Assembly (NCBI GenBank): GCA_030615365.1
Contig: JAUWZM010000067.1
Coordinates: forward strand, 1 to 13,090
Direction of reading: 5' to 3'
DNA from: Candidatus Aerophobota bacterium
Lineage (GTDB): Bacteria; Aerophobota; Aerophobia; Aerophobales; B3-G15
Length of the DNA stretch: 13,090 nt
The first letter of the stretch is position 1. Each line of letters starts with the position of its first letter. Position numbers and translations under genes: made by a program. The notes beneath the pieces were generated by a model. It searched no databases. It was not told the origin of the DNA and worked only from the letters and a program-made list of their open reading frames with translations. Of the stretch, positions 1 through 7,658 are shown piece by piece.

Positions 1-35
1 AAAAAGGAGGTTTGCCTGTCTTCTTTTCCTAACAT
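1..35 (-). CDS. 5' end of a probable IS transposase (partial)
   Basis: The complement reads AAGGAG (46-41), five bases, then ATG at 35-33, followed by codons for MLGKEDRQTSF before the window edge. An exact-consensus sigma-70 promoter lies just upstream, so this is very likely a true gene start. The opening residues (MLGK-x-D-x-Q-x-S-F-F style) resemble the start of IS1182/IS4-like DDE transposases. That family call is from memory of such N-termini and rests on about eleven residues. The gene points away from the methyltransferase and sits just inside what looks like an IS terminus. A different gene carried on the same element is possible. Confidence 0.6.
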   Translation of the reverse strand, partial: MLGKEDRQTSF

Positions 36-80
36 TTTATCTCCTTATCATAAGTATTTTTTAACTTCAAAATCGCTTCT

Positions 81-109
81 ATTATACTATGGATAAGGAT
101 TTTTGTCAA
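81..109 (-). promoter_or_regulatory. Consensus sigma-70 promoter for the left-edge gene
   Basis: On the minus strand the -35 box is TTGACA (109-104) and the -10 box is TATAAT (86-81), separated by exactly 17 bases. Both hexamers match consensus fully. The Shine-Dalgarno AAGGAG (46-41) and ATG (35-33) follow after a leader of about 40 bases. The TTG at 103-105, which opens the longest version of the methyltransferase frame, overlaps this -35 box. That argues against the TTG being a native start. Confidence 0.85.
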
Positions 110-150
110 ATATTTTACTTGAGAAAGAACAAAGTTCAGATGAAAATGTG

Positions 151-2688
151 ATGAAATTTAAGAGGGTTTTTCACCAGCCTCCTAGGTTTATAGTAACCTT
201 TATGGCGAAAGAATCACTCCTCGAATATCTCACTGGCGAGGTTCCTTTAATCGAAAGAAGGAAAATAAAGTCGCTAATATTTAATGAAGAATCAAAATTA
301 GATGATATAGACGAAGATAACTTAAAGATAATAAAGGAAAAACTCCTTGATTTAAAGATTGTAGATCCAGGCGTTGGATCAGGTGCTTTTTCTATAGATA
401 TCCTCAATAGAGTAGTCAACCTTGTCGAAAAGATAAATGATGCCATAGGAGAAGGTACAAATCGATACAACCTGAGGAAGAAACTAATAGAAAACTCCAT
501 TTATGGAGTAGATATACAGGAAAGGGCTATTCATTTAGCCCATCTTAGACTCTGGCTTTCTCTGGTAGTAGATACAAAAGATACAAAGGACATCCTTCCC
601 CTGATAAATCTTGATTTCAGAATTCTAAGGGGAAATAGTTTAATATCAAAAATATTTGGCTATCCCTTTGATATGAACATAGTGAACACGGCTGGAAGAA
701 AAACACCTGAAAAGATAATAGATACAATAGAGAAATTTAAAAATTTGAAGATAGAGTATGCAGAAACTTTTGAGGAATTAAAGAGAGAAAAGTTAAGGGA
801 AGAAATAGAAAAAAAGAAAAAGGAGATTGCTATTTGGTATTTAACCCAAATTAAAAGAAGAAAAATACAGGAATTATCAGGGATAGAAGGGCAATTAAAA
901 TTATTTAAAGAACCTGAACAATTAAGTTTATTTAGGAAGACGGAAAAGGAAAAACAGGCTATAAAAGGGGAAATAGAGGATATTGAAGTTAAAATATCAC
1001 AAATTAAAGAGGGTAGGAAGATAGATTCCTTCAACTGGTGGCTTGATTTCTTTGAAGTGATGGGTGTAAAGGGGGGATTTGACATTGTCATAGGAAATCC
1101 CCCTTATGGAATAAGTGAGCCTCAGGAAGTAGCAAAAAATGAATTTAGCTTGGGCAGTAATGATAGCTATGGCGTATTTACCGCCCTTGGAGCTAAGATA
1201 TTAAAGCCTGGAGGAGTATTGTGTTTTATTATGAGCGATACCTACCAGACCATAAGGACTCATCGTAAATTAAGAGAGAAACTATTAAAAGAAACCGAAA
1301 TTAAGTATCTTATATCGGTTCCATCCAGAACTTTCAAAGCAATGGTAAATCCTGGAATATATTTATTTAAGAAAGACCTAAAAAATAAAGAAAAAAATAA
1401 CTTTATTTTAGTAGCAGATTTCCATAATTTAAGCATAAAAAATGGTGACTTAGAAGCAGGATTTGAACTTTTGGTAGAAAACGATAACTTTGATGAAACA
1501 AAAGATAGCCATACTATAACTTCTGAGAAAGATATAGCTATATATGCCTATCGACAAAAATTAATTCCCAGGTTTTCCAATCTTTCCTTCTTTATCGCCT
1601 CGCCTAAACTTTTCAAATTGATGGATGATACTACAAATGTTAGTATATTTAAGGAGCCACCGGTTATTAAAGTTGATTTTAATGATAAGGAAATAGAACT
1701 GGTAAAACTGGGGGATATTACTAAAGTTGTAGTAGGGTTACAAACGGGTGATAATCATTACTATCTGCGTCAACTTCCTGAAACCAAGGGCTCAAGTTAT
1801 GAAGAGGTAGATTTAGACCTTGTTTTAAGCGATGAGGATTTAAAGAGAATAAGAGAGGATGGTAAATTACGAACGGATGTGATAGAGAACGGGATTTGCA
1901 TAGATCCAAATCACAAGACACACCAGTATAGATACTTTGACGGAAGATACTTTGTTCCCTATGACAAAGGTGGTGCTTCTGATATTGAGGAGGGCTGGCT
2001 GCCAAATTACTATGTCCCTACCCCTTACTTTATTGATTGGTCAGAGAAGGCGGTGAGGAGATTGAAGACCTACAAAAAGTCAAATAGAAATAAATTAGCC
2101 TCAAGATTCCAAAACAAGGATTTTTATTTTAAGAAGGGGATTACTGTTTCATATACAGGTTTTTACGCGCCAATGTTCAGATTTAAGAATATATCAGCTT
2201 TTGATGTTGGTGGATCTTGTATTTTTCCTCGCAGTGATTCAACAGAATCTCTTCTTGGAATTCTATCCTCAAAATTAATAAAGTTTCTAAGTAAGAACTT
2301 CATTGACAGTACAGTGAATTATCAAGTGGATGAATTTAAGAAAATCCCCATTGCTTACAGTATCTCTAATTCAACGCTCCAAAAGCTCATCCCTCTTGTC
2401 TCTTCCATCATTACCAAGCAGAGGCAAGATCTTAAATACGACTATATGACCAATGAACAAATAGAAATTGATAAAATTATCTATAAACTTTATAATCTTA
2501 ATGATAAGGATATAGAGGAAGTGGAAAACTGGTATTGGAGAAGATATCCCAAACTGGCCAAGGCGATTGAGACAAAAACCAACAGAACTTTAAAGCTCGG
2601 TGGAGCTTGGAAGGGAATAAGAATTACAGAAAGAGGTATTACTAAAGGACGAGAAGAATTACTAAGAAAACTTGAAGACCAATGGTGA
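151..2688 (+). CDS. Eco57I-type DNA adenine methyltransferase, 5' end lost to an IS
   Basis: A gamma-class N6-adenine DNA methyltransferase with a target-recognition region. Numbering from the TTG at 103, the SAM-binding motif I DPGVGSGAF is at residues 88-96 and catalytic motif IV NPPY at 332-335. A K/E-rich, probably coiled linker spans about 205-305, and a TaqI-like specificity region starts near LGDITKVVVGLQTGDN (about 535-560). Eco57I-type relatives usually have a long N-terminal part and a motif X of the form YTPxxIVxxM. Here the frame reads HQPPRFIVTFMAKESL, so only the second half of motif X survives. The upstream codons appear to come from the IS end. Neither TTG 103 (AAGGA only three or four bases away) nor ATG 151 (no clear ribosome site) looks native. 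The helicase-nuclease starts four bases after the stop, so the two genes form an operon. The remnant is open for 850 codons without a stop, so the insertion may be recent. Activity is doubtful. Confidence 0.85.
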   Translation: MKFKRVFHQPPRFIVTFMAKESLLEYLTGEVPLIERRKIKSLIFNEESKLDDIDEDNLKIIKEKLLDLKIVDPGVGSGAFSIDILNRVVNLVEKINDAIGEGTNRYNLRKKLIENSIYGVDIQERAIHLAHLRLWLSLVVDTKDTKDILPLINLDFRILRGNSLISKIFGYPFDMNIVNTAGRKTPEKIIDTIEKFKNLKIEYAETFEELKREKLREEIEKKKKEIAIWYLTQIKRRKIQELSGIEGQLKLFKEPEQLSLFRKTEKEKQAIKGEIEDIEVKISQIKEGRKIDSFNWWLDFFEVMGVKGGFDIVIGNPPYGISEPQEVAKNEFSLGSNDSYGVFTALGAKILKPGGVLCFIMSDTYQTIRTHRKLREKLLKETEIKYLISVPSRTFKAMVNPGIYLFKKDLKNKEKNNFILVADFHNLSIKNGDLEAGFELLVENDNFDETKDSHTITSEKDIAIYAYRQKLIPRFSNLSFFIASPKLFKLMDDTTNVSIFKEPPVIKVDFNDKEIELVKLGDITKVVVGLQTGDNHYYLRQLPETKGSSYEEVDLDLVLSDEDLKRIREDGKLRTDVIENGICIDPNHKTHQYRYFDGRYFVPYDKGGASDIEEGWLPNYYVPTPYFIDWSEKAVRRLKTYKKSNRNKLASRFQNKDFYFKKGITVSYTGFYAPMFRFKNISAFDVGGSCIFPRSDSTESLLGILSSKLIKFLSKNFIDSTVNYQVDEFKKIPIAYSISNSTLQKLIPLVSSIITKQRQDLKYDYMTNEQIEIDKIIYKLYNLNDKDIEEVENWYWRRYPKLAKAIETKTNRTLKLGGAWKGIRITERGITKGREELLRKLEDQW

Positions 2689-2692
2689 GGAT

Positions 2693-5600
2693 ATGGACAA
2701 CTATTCAGATATAATTGACAACAGAAAGATACTTTTAAAGGACAGGATAAATGCTTTTTTAAAAGCAAGCGATGAGGCAAAGTTTGCTGTGGGATATTTT
2801 TTCCTCTCCGGTTTTGATGAAATTGCTAAAAATATTGCCAACCTAAAAGAAGTAAAACTTATTGTTGGAACAACTTCCAATGCTAAGACTATTGAAGAAA
2901 TCGCTGAAGGAATATCTAAAAAAGAAGAAATAGAAGAAATCCTCAATCGACAAAAATATCAGAAACCATCCGAAAGAAAGGCAATTCTTGAAGTATCAAA
3001 AGTAAAAATTGCAAATAATATAGGACATTTAGATCAATCTGAGGAAAATGAGGGTATGCTTTTAAGACTGAGGGATTTGATAGCTAACGAAAAGATTAAG
3101 ATAAAGCTTTATACCAGGCATAGGCTTCATTCAAAAGCATATCTGTTTAAATATAAAAAGGGAATAGCAGAGCAACAAGGAGCTAAAGGAATAGGCATAG
3201 TAGGAAGTAGTAATTTGACTTTAGCCGGCTTTCAGCATTCTACGGAACTTAATGTTATTGTAAGAGGAAATGAAAATTATAAGGGTCTTGAGAGCTGGTT
3301 TGATGAAATCTGGAATGAATCCACAAATTTTAAAGAAGAATTCCTCAATGCCATTGACAACAGTTGGGCGCTGAAAACTGTTAATCCATATGATATTTAT
3401 ATAATGACACTGTATTATTTAGTTCAATCAAGGATGAAGTACCGTTCCCAAGTGCTCTGGGATTGGAGTAATGTGCCAAAACTCTATAGATTTCAAAGGA
3501 TTGCCGTAATGCAAGCTTATGAAATTTTAAATAAATATAATGGCGTTTTTGTTAGTGATGTAGTTGGATTTGGAAAAACCTTTATAGGCTCAGCACTTTT
3601 AAAGCAAATTGGTAAAAGAACAGTGGTTATCTGTCCACCAAGATTAAAGAGAATGTGGGAAGAATTTGGTGAAAAGTTTAAGGTTGACATTAAGACTATC
3701 TCCCAAGGAGCTCTTAACAAGGGTGTATTCAATGAGGATAGTGTACTTTGGACTTATAGAGATAGACAGATAATACTTATTGATGAGAGTGATAATTTTA
3801 GAAACTCTGATAACAAAAGATATAGAGAAATACAGCCCTTCCTCAGTGACAAGAAAGTTATTCTTATTACCGCTACCCCACAAAATACATCCATCTGGAA
3901 TATATATAATCAAATAAGGCTTTTTAATCAAGGGGGGATTAACGAATATCAAGTAAAAGGGGGATCCTTAAAGGAATTTTTCAATAGGGTGGATAAAAAA
4001 GAAGCAAAGATTCAAGACTTACTAAGAAATATCTTAATAAGAAGAACAAGAAATCATATAAGAAAGTTCTATAATACAGTTGAGGATATACCCATTCAAT
4101 TTCCAAAACGAAAGCTTACCACTGTCTCCTATAGCATAGATGAGACCTACAATAATCTTTATGGAAAGATAAAATCCGCTCTTATGAATCTCACCTATGC
4201 AAGATATAACTTATGGCCCTATGTAAAAGAGGGGAATAGAGAAGATGCTATTTATAAGGATTTGAGGAAGATAACAGGGCTTCTTAAGGGACTACATAAA
4301 GTTATGTTATTTAAAAGATTAGAGAGCAGTATCTTTGCATTTTCAAAAACGGTAAATAGATTACTTAAGATTCATAAAAGATTCTTAGAGAGTATAGATA
4401 GAGGGATAATTCCGGCAGGTGAAGAGGCACAGGATATTCTCTATCGAGAGGATATCCTCATTGAAGATACATTCGAAAGGCTAAAAGAAGCATCAAAAAA
4501 GTATAAAGTTGAAGATTTTAAAGTGAAACTGCTAAGAGAGGCTCTCGAAAGTGATATAGGGAATCTTGAGGAAATCTCGGAGTACCTTAAGGAAATACCC
4601 CAGAAAAGTGACAAAAAATTTGACGAGCTAATAAAAATATTAAACCAACACAAGGAAGATAAAATCTTATTATTTTCGGAATATGCTGATACAGTAAAAT
4701 ATCTATACAAAAGGCTTAAAGATAGATTTGATAATCTTACCTTTGTCACCGCAAAATCAAAGGAAGCTATTTCAATAATTAGAAGATTTGCTCCTGTAGC
4801 TAATGAATACGAATTAAGGGAAACAGATATGCCGATTAATATTTTATGTTCAACAGATGTCTTCAGCCGGGGGTTAAACCTGCAGGACTGCAGTATAACT
4901 ATAAATTACGATCTTCATTGGAATCCAGTAAGGCTTATTCAGAGAGTTGGGAGAATTGATAGAATAGGTTCTCAAAATGAGGAAATCTTTGTCCATAACT
5001 TTTTGCCCCACCAAAGAGTTGAGGAGGAGATCTCCTTAAAAGAAAGAATCCATAACCGAGCACAGGAAATCCATGACCATATTGGTGAAGATGAAAAAAT
5101 CCTCGATGAATCAGAAAGATTAAATGAGGAAGATATGTATACCATATATGATAAGAGAAATATTGAACAGTTAGAGGAAAAAATGGAAGAGGACGAGGGC
5201 TTCAGTTTGGATGAAGCAGAGATGATCATAGAATCGCTCAATAGAGAAAAGAGCGAATATATGAATCTAATAAAGAATTTTCAGCTCGGGACAAAGAGCT
5301 GTAAAAAAGGACAAAATTACAAAGGACTATTTGCCTGTTTTAGAAAAGGGGAAATCATTGAACCTCTTATCATTGACAAAGAAGGAGAGATAATTTCGTT
5401 TCCAGGTAAAGTATTAACGGAAATTAAATGTGGGCCAGATGAAAGTGCAGATAAAATTTATCAAGAGGATAAAAAACTTTTCTTTAATAGTCTTAGAAAA
5501 GTGCAAGATTATTTTGAAAAAGAAGTTAGGCAAAGAACTAAAAGAGAAAGAAAAAAAGAGCCAGTAATTATTAAAACTACTAAAAAACTTACTCAATTTA

Positions 5601-5851
5601 GAAGAGAAATTAAAGATCAGGATATTCTGGATTTCTTGGATAAGATTAACGATATTTTAAATGAAGGTATTCCCGAGGAAGCATTAAGGGAATTAAGAAG
5701 GCTTGATAGGAAGAAAATAGAGGGGATTGATTTTTTAAAGTATTTAGTGGAAATTTATAATAAATTCAGATTAGGTGAAAGAAAAGAAAAACAAGATTTA
5801 AAGGAAAAATATGAACTAACAGAGTTAATCTGCTGTGAGATATTAAAATAG
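2693..5851 (+). CDS. PLD nuclease-SNF2-type helicase fusion, restriction partner of the methyltransferase
   Basis: A 1052-residue fusion; start chosen at ATG 2693, just after GGTGAGG and the methyltransferase stop (a longer TTG start at 2672 exists). The N-terminal ~200 residues are a phospholipase-D-type nuclease domain: H146-x-K148 in LHSKAYLF, then GIVGSSNLTLAGF and ELNV, the usual second half of a PLD site. A superfamily 2 helicase follows: Q-motif-like YRFQRIAV, Walker A GFGKT (292-296), motif II DESD (364-367), motif III TATP (393-396), a motif V region TDVFSRGLNLQ, and motif VI QRVGRIDRIG (750-759). The last ~250 residues are charged and probably helical. In known families a PLD domain hydrolyses phosphodiester bonds without a metal, while an SNF2-like motor translocates on duplex DNA. 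That makes this the likely cleavage and translocation subunit working with the methyltransferase. All key motifs are intact. Confidence 0.88.
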   Translation: MDNYSDIIDNRKILLKDRINAFLKASDEAKFAVGYFFLSGFDEIAKNIANLKEVKLIVGTTSNAKTIEEIAEGISKKEEIEEILNRQKYQKPSERKAILEVSKVKIANNIGHLDQSEENEGMLLRLRDLIANEKIKIKLYTRHRLHSKAYLFKYKKGIAEQQGAKGIGIVGSSNLTLAGFQHSTELNVIVRGNENYKGLESWFDEIWNESTNFKEEFLNAIDNSWALKTVNPYDIYIMTLYYLVQSRMKYRSQVLWDWSNVPKLYRFQRIAVMQAYEILNKYNGVFVSDVVGFGKTFIGSALLKQIGKRTVVICPPRLKRMWEEFGEKFKVDIKTISQGALNKGVFNEDSVLWTYRDRQIILIDESDNFRNSDNKRYREIQPFLSDKKVILITATPQNTSIWNIYNQIRLFNQGGINEYQVKGGSLKEFFNRVDKKEAKIQDLLRNILIRRTRNHIRKFYNTVEDIPIQFPKRKLTTVSYSIDETYNNLYGKIKSALMNLTYARYNLWPYVKEGNREDAIYKDLRKITGLLKGLHKVMLFKRLESSIFAFSKTVNRLLKIHKRFLESIDRGIIPAGEEAQDILYREDILIEDTFERLKEASKKYKVEDFKVKLLREALESDIGNLEEISEYLKEIPQKSDKKFDELIKILNQHKEDKILLFSEYADTVKYLYKRLKDRFDNLTFVTAKSKEAISIIRRFAPVANEYELRETDMPINILCSTDVFSRGLNLQDCSITINYDLHWNPVRLIQRVGRIDRIGSQNEEIFVHNFLPHQRVEEEISLKERIHNRAQEIHDHIGEDEKILDESERLNEEDMYTIYDKRNIEQLEEKMEEDEGFSLDEAEMIIESLNREKSEYMNLIKNFQLGTKSCKKGQNYKGLFACFRKGEIIEPLIIDKEGEIISFPGKVLTEIKCGPDESADKIYQEDKKLFFNSLRKVQDYFEKEVRQRTKRERKKEPVIIKTTKKLTQFRREIKDQDILDFLDKINDILNEGIPEEALRELRRLDRKKIEGIDFLKYLVEIYNKFRLGERKEKQDLKEKYELTELICCEILK

Positions 5852-5912
5852 AAGTGAAAGCTATCAAGGAAAATCAGCTCAATTACTTAAATTAAAAGAG
5901 GGTGAATAGATC

Positions 5913-5920
5913 AAAGGAGG
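5913..5920 (+). promoter_or_regulatory. Strong Shine-Dalgarno for the 161-aa gene
   Basis: AAAGGAGG lies seven bases before ATG 5928. No promoter is evident in the 76 bases after the helicase gene, so this gene and the next are probably co-transcribed with the restriction genes. Confidence 0.8.
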
Positions 5921-5927
5921 TATTAAA

Positions 5928-6413
5928 ATGGTTGAGCAACACTATAAAATTAGAATAAAACAAAACGGAGTTGAAATCGAAGTCGAGGGAGATAAAGAGT
6001 TTGTGGAGAAGCACATTGAAGAATTCAAGAAAGAGATACCAAAGATCGCTAAGGGGTTATCACTTAAAAAGAAACCCGTCGTTTCAGAAATTCCAAAAGA
6101 GAAACTTGAATTGGAAAAACTCTCTTTAGCCGAATTCTACAAACGAAAGCAACCAAAAGAAGATCTGGAAGTAGCACTAACTATTGCGTATTACTTTAGA
6201 TTTCATAATGGAAAAGAGGAATTTAGCAATAAACAAATTAAAAAAGAGACACAGAACCTAATTCACAAATTGTCAAATATACCTGGTACTCTGAAAAATG
6301 CGGCTAGTGGGAAGAAAGCGTACGTGACAAAAGTCTCAAAAGGTAAGTGGAAACTTACATTAGACGGCGAGGAACTTGTAGAGAAAAAACTACCCAAAAT
6401 AAGTGAGAAATGA
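5928..6413 (+). CDS. Unrecognised 161-aa protein with predicted C-terminal winged helix
   Basis: No family is recognised with certainty. The first ~45 residues (YKIRIKQNGVEIEVEGDKEFVEKHIEEF) look like a short beta-hairpin plus helix. A K/P-rich linker follows to about 78. The rest (78-155) has the helix, helix, hairpin pattern of a winged-helix domain, ending WKLTLDGEELVEKKL at 141-155. It is translated from a strong ribosome site, and its ATGA stop overlaps the start of the 252-aa gene, so the two products are probably made together and may interact. The downstream partner ends in a very similar wing (NILTRKGIEYIEKKL), so both may read DNA or contact each other. Position next to the methyltransferase and helicase suggests a defence-related accessory role; this is inference from context. 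Confidence 0.8.
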   Translation: MVEQHYKIRIKQNGVEIEVEGDKEFVEKHIEEFKKEIPKIAKGLSLKKKPVVSEIPKEKLELEKLSLAEFYKRKQPKEDLEVALTIAYYFRFHNGKEEFSNKQIKKETQNLIHKLSNIPGTLKNAASGKKAYVTKVSKGKWKLTLDGEELVEKKLPKISEK

Positions 6414-7168
6414 CGCAGAACATAAAGAAAATTCTTTCCAGTAATATTGATTCGGATTTAGTTGAACGCCTTTCAAAACATTATAAAGATTTGAAACAAA
6501 AGTTTTTTCTTGGTCAATATGAACCTAGTCAACTAAATTGTGCTAAATTTGTTGAAGTAGTATTGAGAATTCTTGAATATACCACCAAAGGCAACTACAC
6601 TCCATTTAATAAAAACGTTTCTTTGGATAATCTTGCAAAAGAATTTGAAAGATTACCTAAAAATAAATTTTCAGATTCAATCAGAATTCATATTCCCCGA
6701 ATTCTTCGAGTTATTTATGATATTAGAAATAAGCGTGGGGTAGCACATATAGGAAAGATAAATCCAAATCTTATGGATGCTACTTTTGTTGTTTCCGCAT
6801 GTGATTGGATTATGGCAGAATTCATAAGGCTATATTTTACAGATGAACCAAATGTTGTACAAAAAATTATTGAGTCAATAGTAGAAAAGAAAGTCCCTAT
6901 TATAGAAGAATTTGATAATGATCTGAAAGTTTTAAATCCTAATCTTAGTGTAGCAGATAAAATTTTGCTTATTCTTTACAAAAAACACCCAAATTACGTT
7001 TCTACTGATAACTTAAAAAATTGGATTAAACCTAAATCGCCTGCTCATATAACTACTGTTTTACGTCAATTGGATAATAACACTACGGTTCACCGTAAAG
7101 GAAAGGAAAATATACTCACGAGGAAAGGGATAGAGTATATTGAGAAGAAGCTATTAAAAGGTATTTAG
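6410..7168 (+). CDS. HEPN/Abi-C-like protein with C-terminal winged helix
   Basis: A 252-residue protein whose ATG overlaps the previous stop (ATGA). Residues about 1-150 are helical and carry DIRNKRGVAHIG, with R106, N107 and H113. This is the R-N-(x5)-H arrangement of HEPN ribonuclease-type sites and resembles the RNKxGxAHG motif of Abi-C domains. Residues about 174-250 form a second predicted domain of winged-helix type (VADKILLILYKK, a recognition-helix-like ITTVLRQLDNN, and wing NILTRKGIEYIEKKL at 234-248). HEPN proteins in defence loci commonly cut RNA or act as abortive-infection effectors, but some are non-catalytic binding modules. The function is therefore inferred from one motif and the location. 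No membrane segment or signal peptide is visible. No terminator is obvious downstream. Confidence 0.78.
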   Translation: MTQNIKKILSSNIDSDLVERLSKHYKDLKQKFFLGQYEPSQLNCAKFVEVVLRILEYTTKGNYTPFNKNVSLDNLAKEFERLPKNKFSDSIRIHIPRILRVIYDIRNKRGVAHIGKINPNLMDATFVVSACDWIMAEFIRLYFTDEPNVVQKIIESIVEKKVPIIEEFDNDLKVLNPNLSVADKILLILYKKHPNYVSTDNLKNWIKPKSPAHITTVLRQLDNNTTVHRKGKENILTRKGIEYIEKKLLKGI

Positions 7169-7276
7169 ACCGTCAAATAAAACACCTCGCCATTGTGAGA
7201 GGTACACAAAATACATGATGCATCCAATATAGTTGTCATTTACCGAACAACAATTGTTACCATATTTTGCTAATCG

Positions 7277-7358
7277 TTAGAAAAATGGCGACCATAGACT
7301 ATGTTTTATAATTTCTGGAAATTCGTAACCGATAAGTTTTTCTAAGAATTGCTATGGT
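7277..7358 (+). other. Interleaved inverted repeats, possible pseudoknot
   Basis: TTAGAAAAA (7277-7285) is the exact reverse complement of TTTTTCTAA (7337-7345). ACCATAG (7291-7297) is the exact reverse complement of CTATGGT (7352-7358). The order A-B-A'-B' is that of an H-type RNA pseudoknot, not a nested hairpin. The second helix would cover the ATG at 7354. A chance origin is quite possible in AT-rich DNA, and no RNA family is recognised. Confidence 0.3.
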
Positions 7359-7518
7359 AGGAGATTGCCTTATCATCCTCTCCCGAGGAAATATTTTAAA
7401 AGAAGACAGGGAAATGCTTAAAGATGCTTTATACGAAATGATAAAAGCATATCAGCGGCAAAACAAAGAGATTCCCGTTGGGGGAGGCCTTTTGGAACAG
7501 TTATCCATCGAGACTTAG
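7354..7518 (+). CDS. Possible small ORF or gene remnant, 54 codons
   Basis: The frame runs from ATG 7354 to TAG 7518 and is open from 7336. The product begins MVGDCLIILSRGNILKEDRE and continues with an amphipathic helix-like stretch and a glycine-rich IPVGGGLLEQL end. Codon choice looks like that of the neighbours, but there is no Shine-Dalgarno before the ATG and no family is recognised. It may be the 3' end of a lost gene or a chance frame. Confidence 0.3.
   Translation: MVGDCLIILSRGNILKEDREMLKDALYEMIKAYQRQNKEIPVGGGLLEQLSIET
7365..7385 (+). repeat. 21-base near-repeat, copy 1
   Basis: Reads TTGCCTTATCATCCTCTCCC plus G. It matches 8945-8965 at 18 of 21 positions, and all three differences are C/T transitions. 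In one frame both copies can encode LPYHPL, while on the minus strand both are followed by tandem stops. Confidence 0.4.
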
Positions 7519-7598
7519 TAAATGTCAGTAAAACGGTCCGATTTAATCAGGTATTTTAAGGAAAATAGATTTTATTTATTGCGCCAGGGTGCGAGTTC

Positions 7599-7627
7599 TT
7601 GACTTCTTAAAAGTTTTATTTTATAAT
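7599..7627 (+). promoter_or_regulatory. Strong sigma-70-type promoter for the 202/167-aa gene pair
   Basis: TTGACT (7599-7604) and TATAAT (7622-7627) are separated by 17 bases. Transcription would begin near 7634, leaving a leader of about 25 bases to GTG 7659, with GTGAGGA at 7644-7650 as its ribosome site. The -35 and the next five bases (TTGACTTCTTA) are identical to the promoter at 10557. Confidence 0.8.
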
Positions 7628-7658
7628 ATATAGAAAATTACTTGTGAGGAATTATAAA

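Larger units (their letters stand above)
1..180 (-). mobile_element. Right end of an insertion sequence (continues left of the window)
   Basis: Three things place an IS end here: an outward-to-left gene start with its promoter at 1-109, about 70 bases of non-coding DNA, and then a terminus-like string near 165-178 (GGGTTTTTCACCAG). That string resembles the TTTTTCAACAG-type ends found on many DDE insertion sequences. Immediately to the right, methyltransferase coding begins in mid-domain. A palindromic CCTAGG at 181-186 sits at the apparent junction. The exact boundary (about 175-183), the family and any target duplication cannot be fixed because the other end is outside the window. Confidence 0.55.
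7169..7643 (+). other. 475-base gap between the defence block and the next gene pair
   Basis: No confident long gene lies on either strand. Visible items are a 10-base palindrome AACAATTGTT (7249-7258), interleaved inverted repeats (7277-7358), a 54-codon ORF (7354-7518), one copy of a 21-base near-repeat (7365-7385), and a strong promoter at the right end (7599-7627). The mixture suggests a scar between two gene modules. Confidence 0.6.

Noticed and set aside
58..88. A + strand promoter (TTAACT 61-66, TATACT 83-88) for the truncated methyltransferase
   Set aside because: Weak matches that overlap a perfect minus-strand promoter on the same bases; not enough to claim.
171..500. 109-codon minus-strand frame within the methyltransferase
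   Set aside because: A serine/isoleucine/phenylalanine-rich translation typical of the antisense of K/E-rich coding DNA.
7184..7202. Terminator after the HEPN-like gene (ACCTC...GAGGT)
   Set aside because: Only a five-base stem with a large loop and no T-tract.
7249..7258. Palindrome AACAATTGTT as an operator
   Set aside because: A ten-base AT-rich palindrome alone is expected by chance, and no promoter is nearby.
1..7411. A shared AAAAGAAGACAGG string near 7399 and in the minus strand at the left edge
   Set aside because: A 13-base purine-rich match without flanking similarity; likely chance in A/G-rich DNA.
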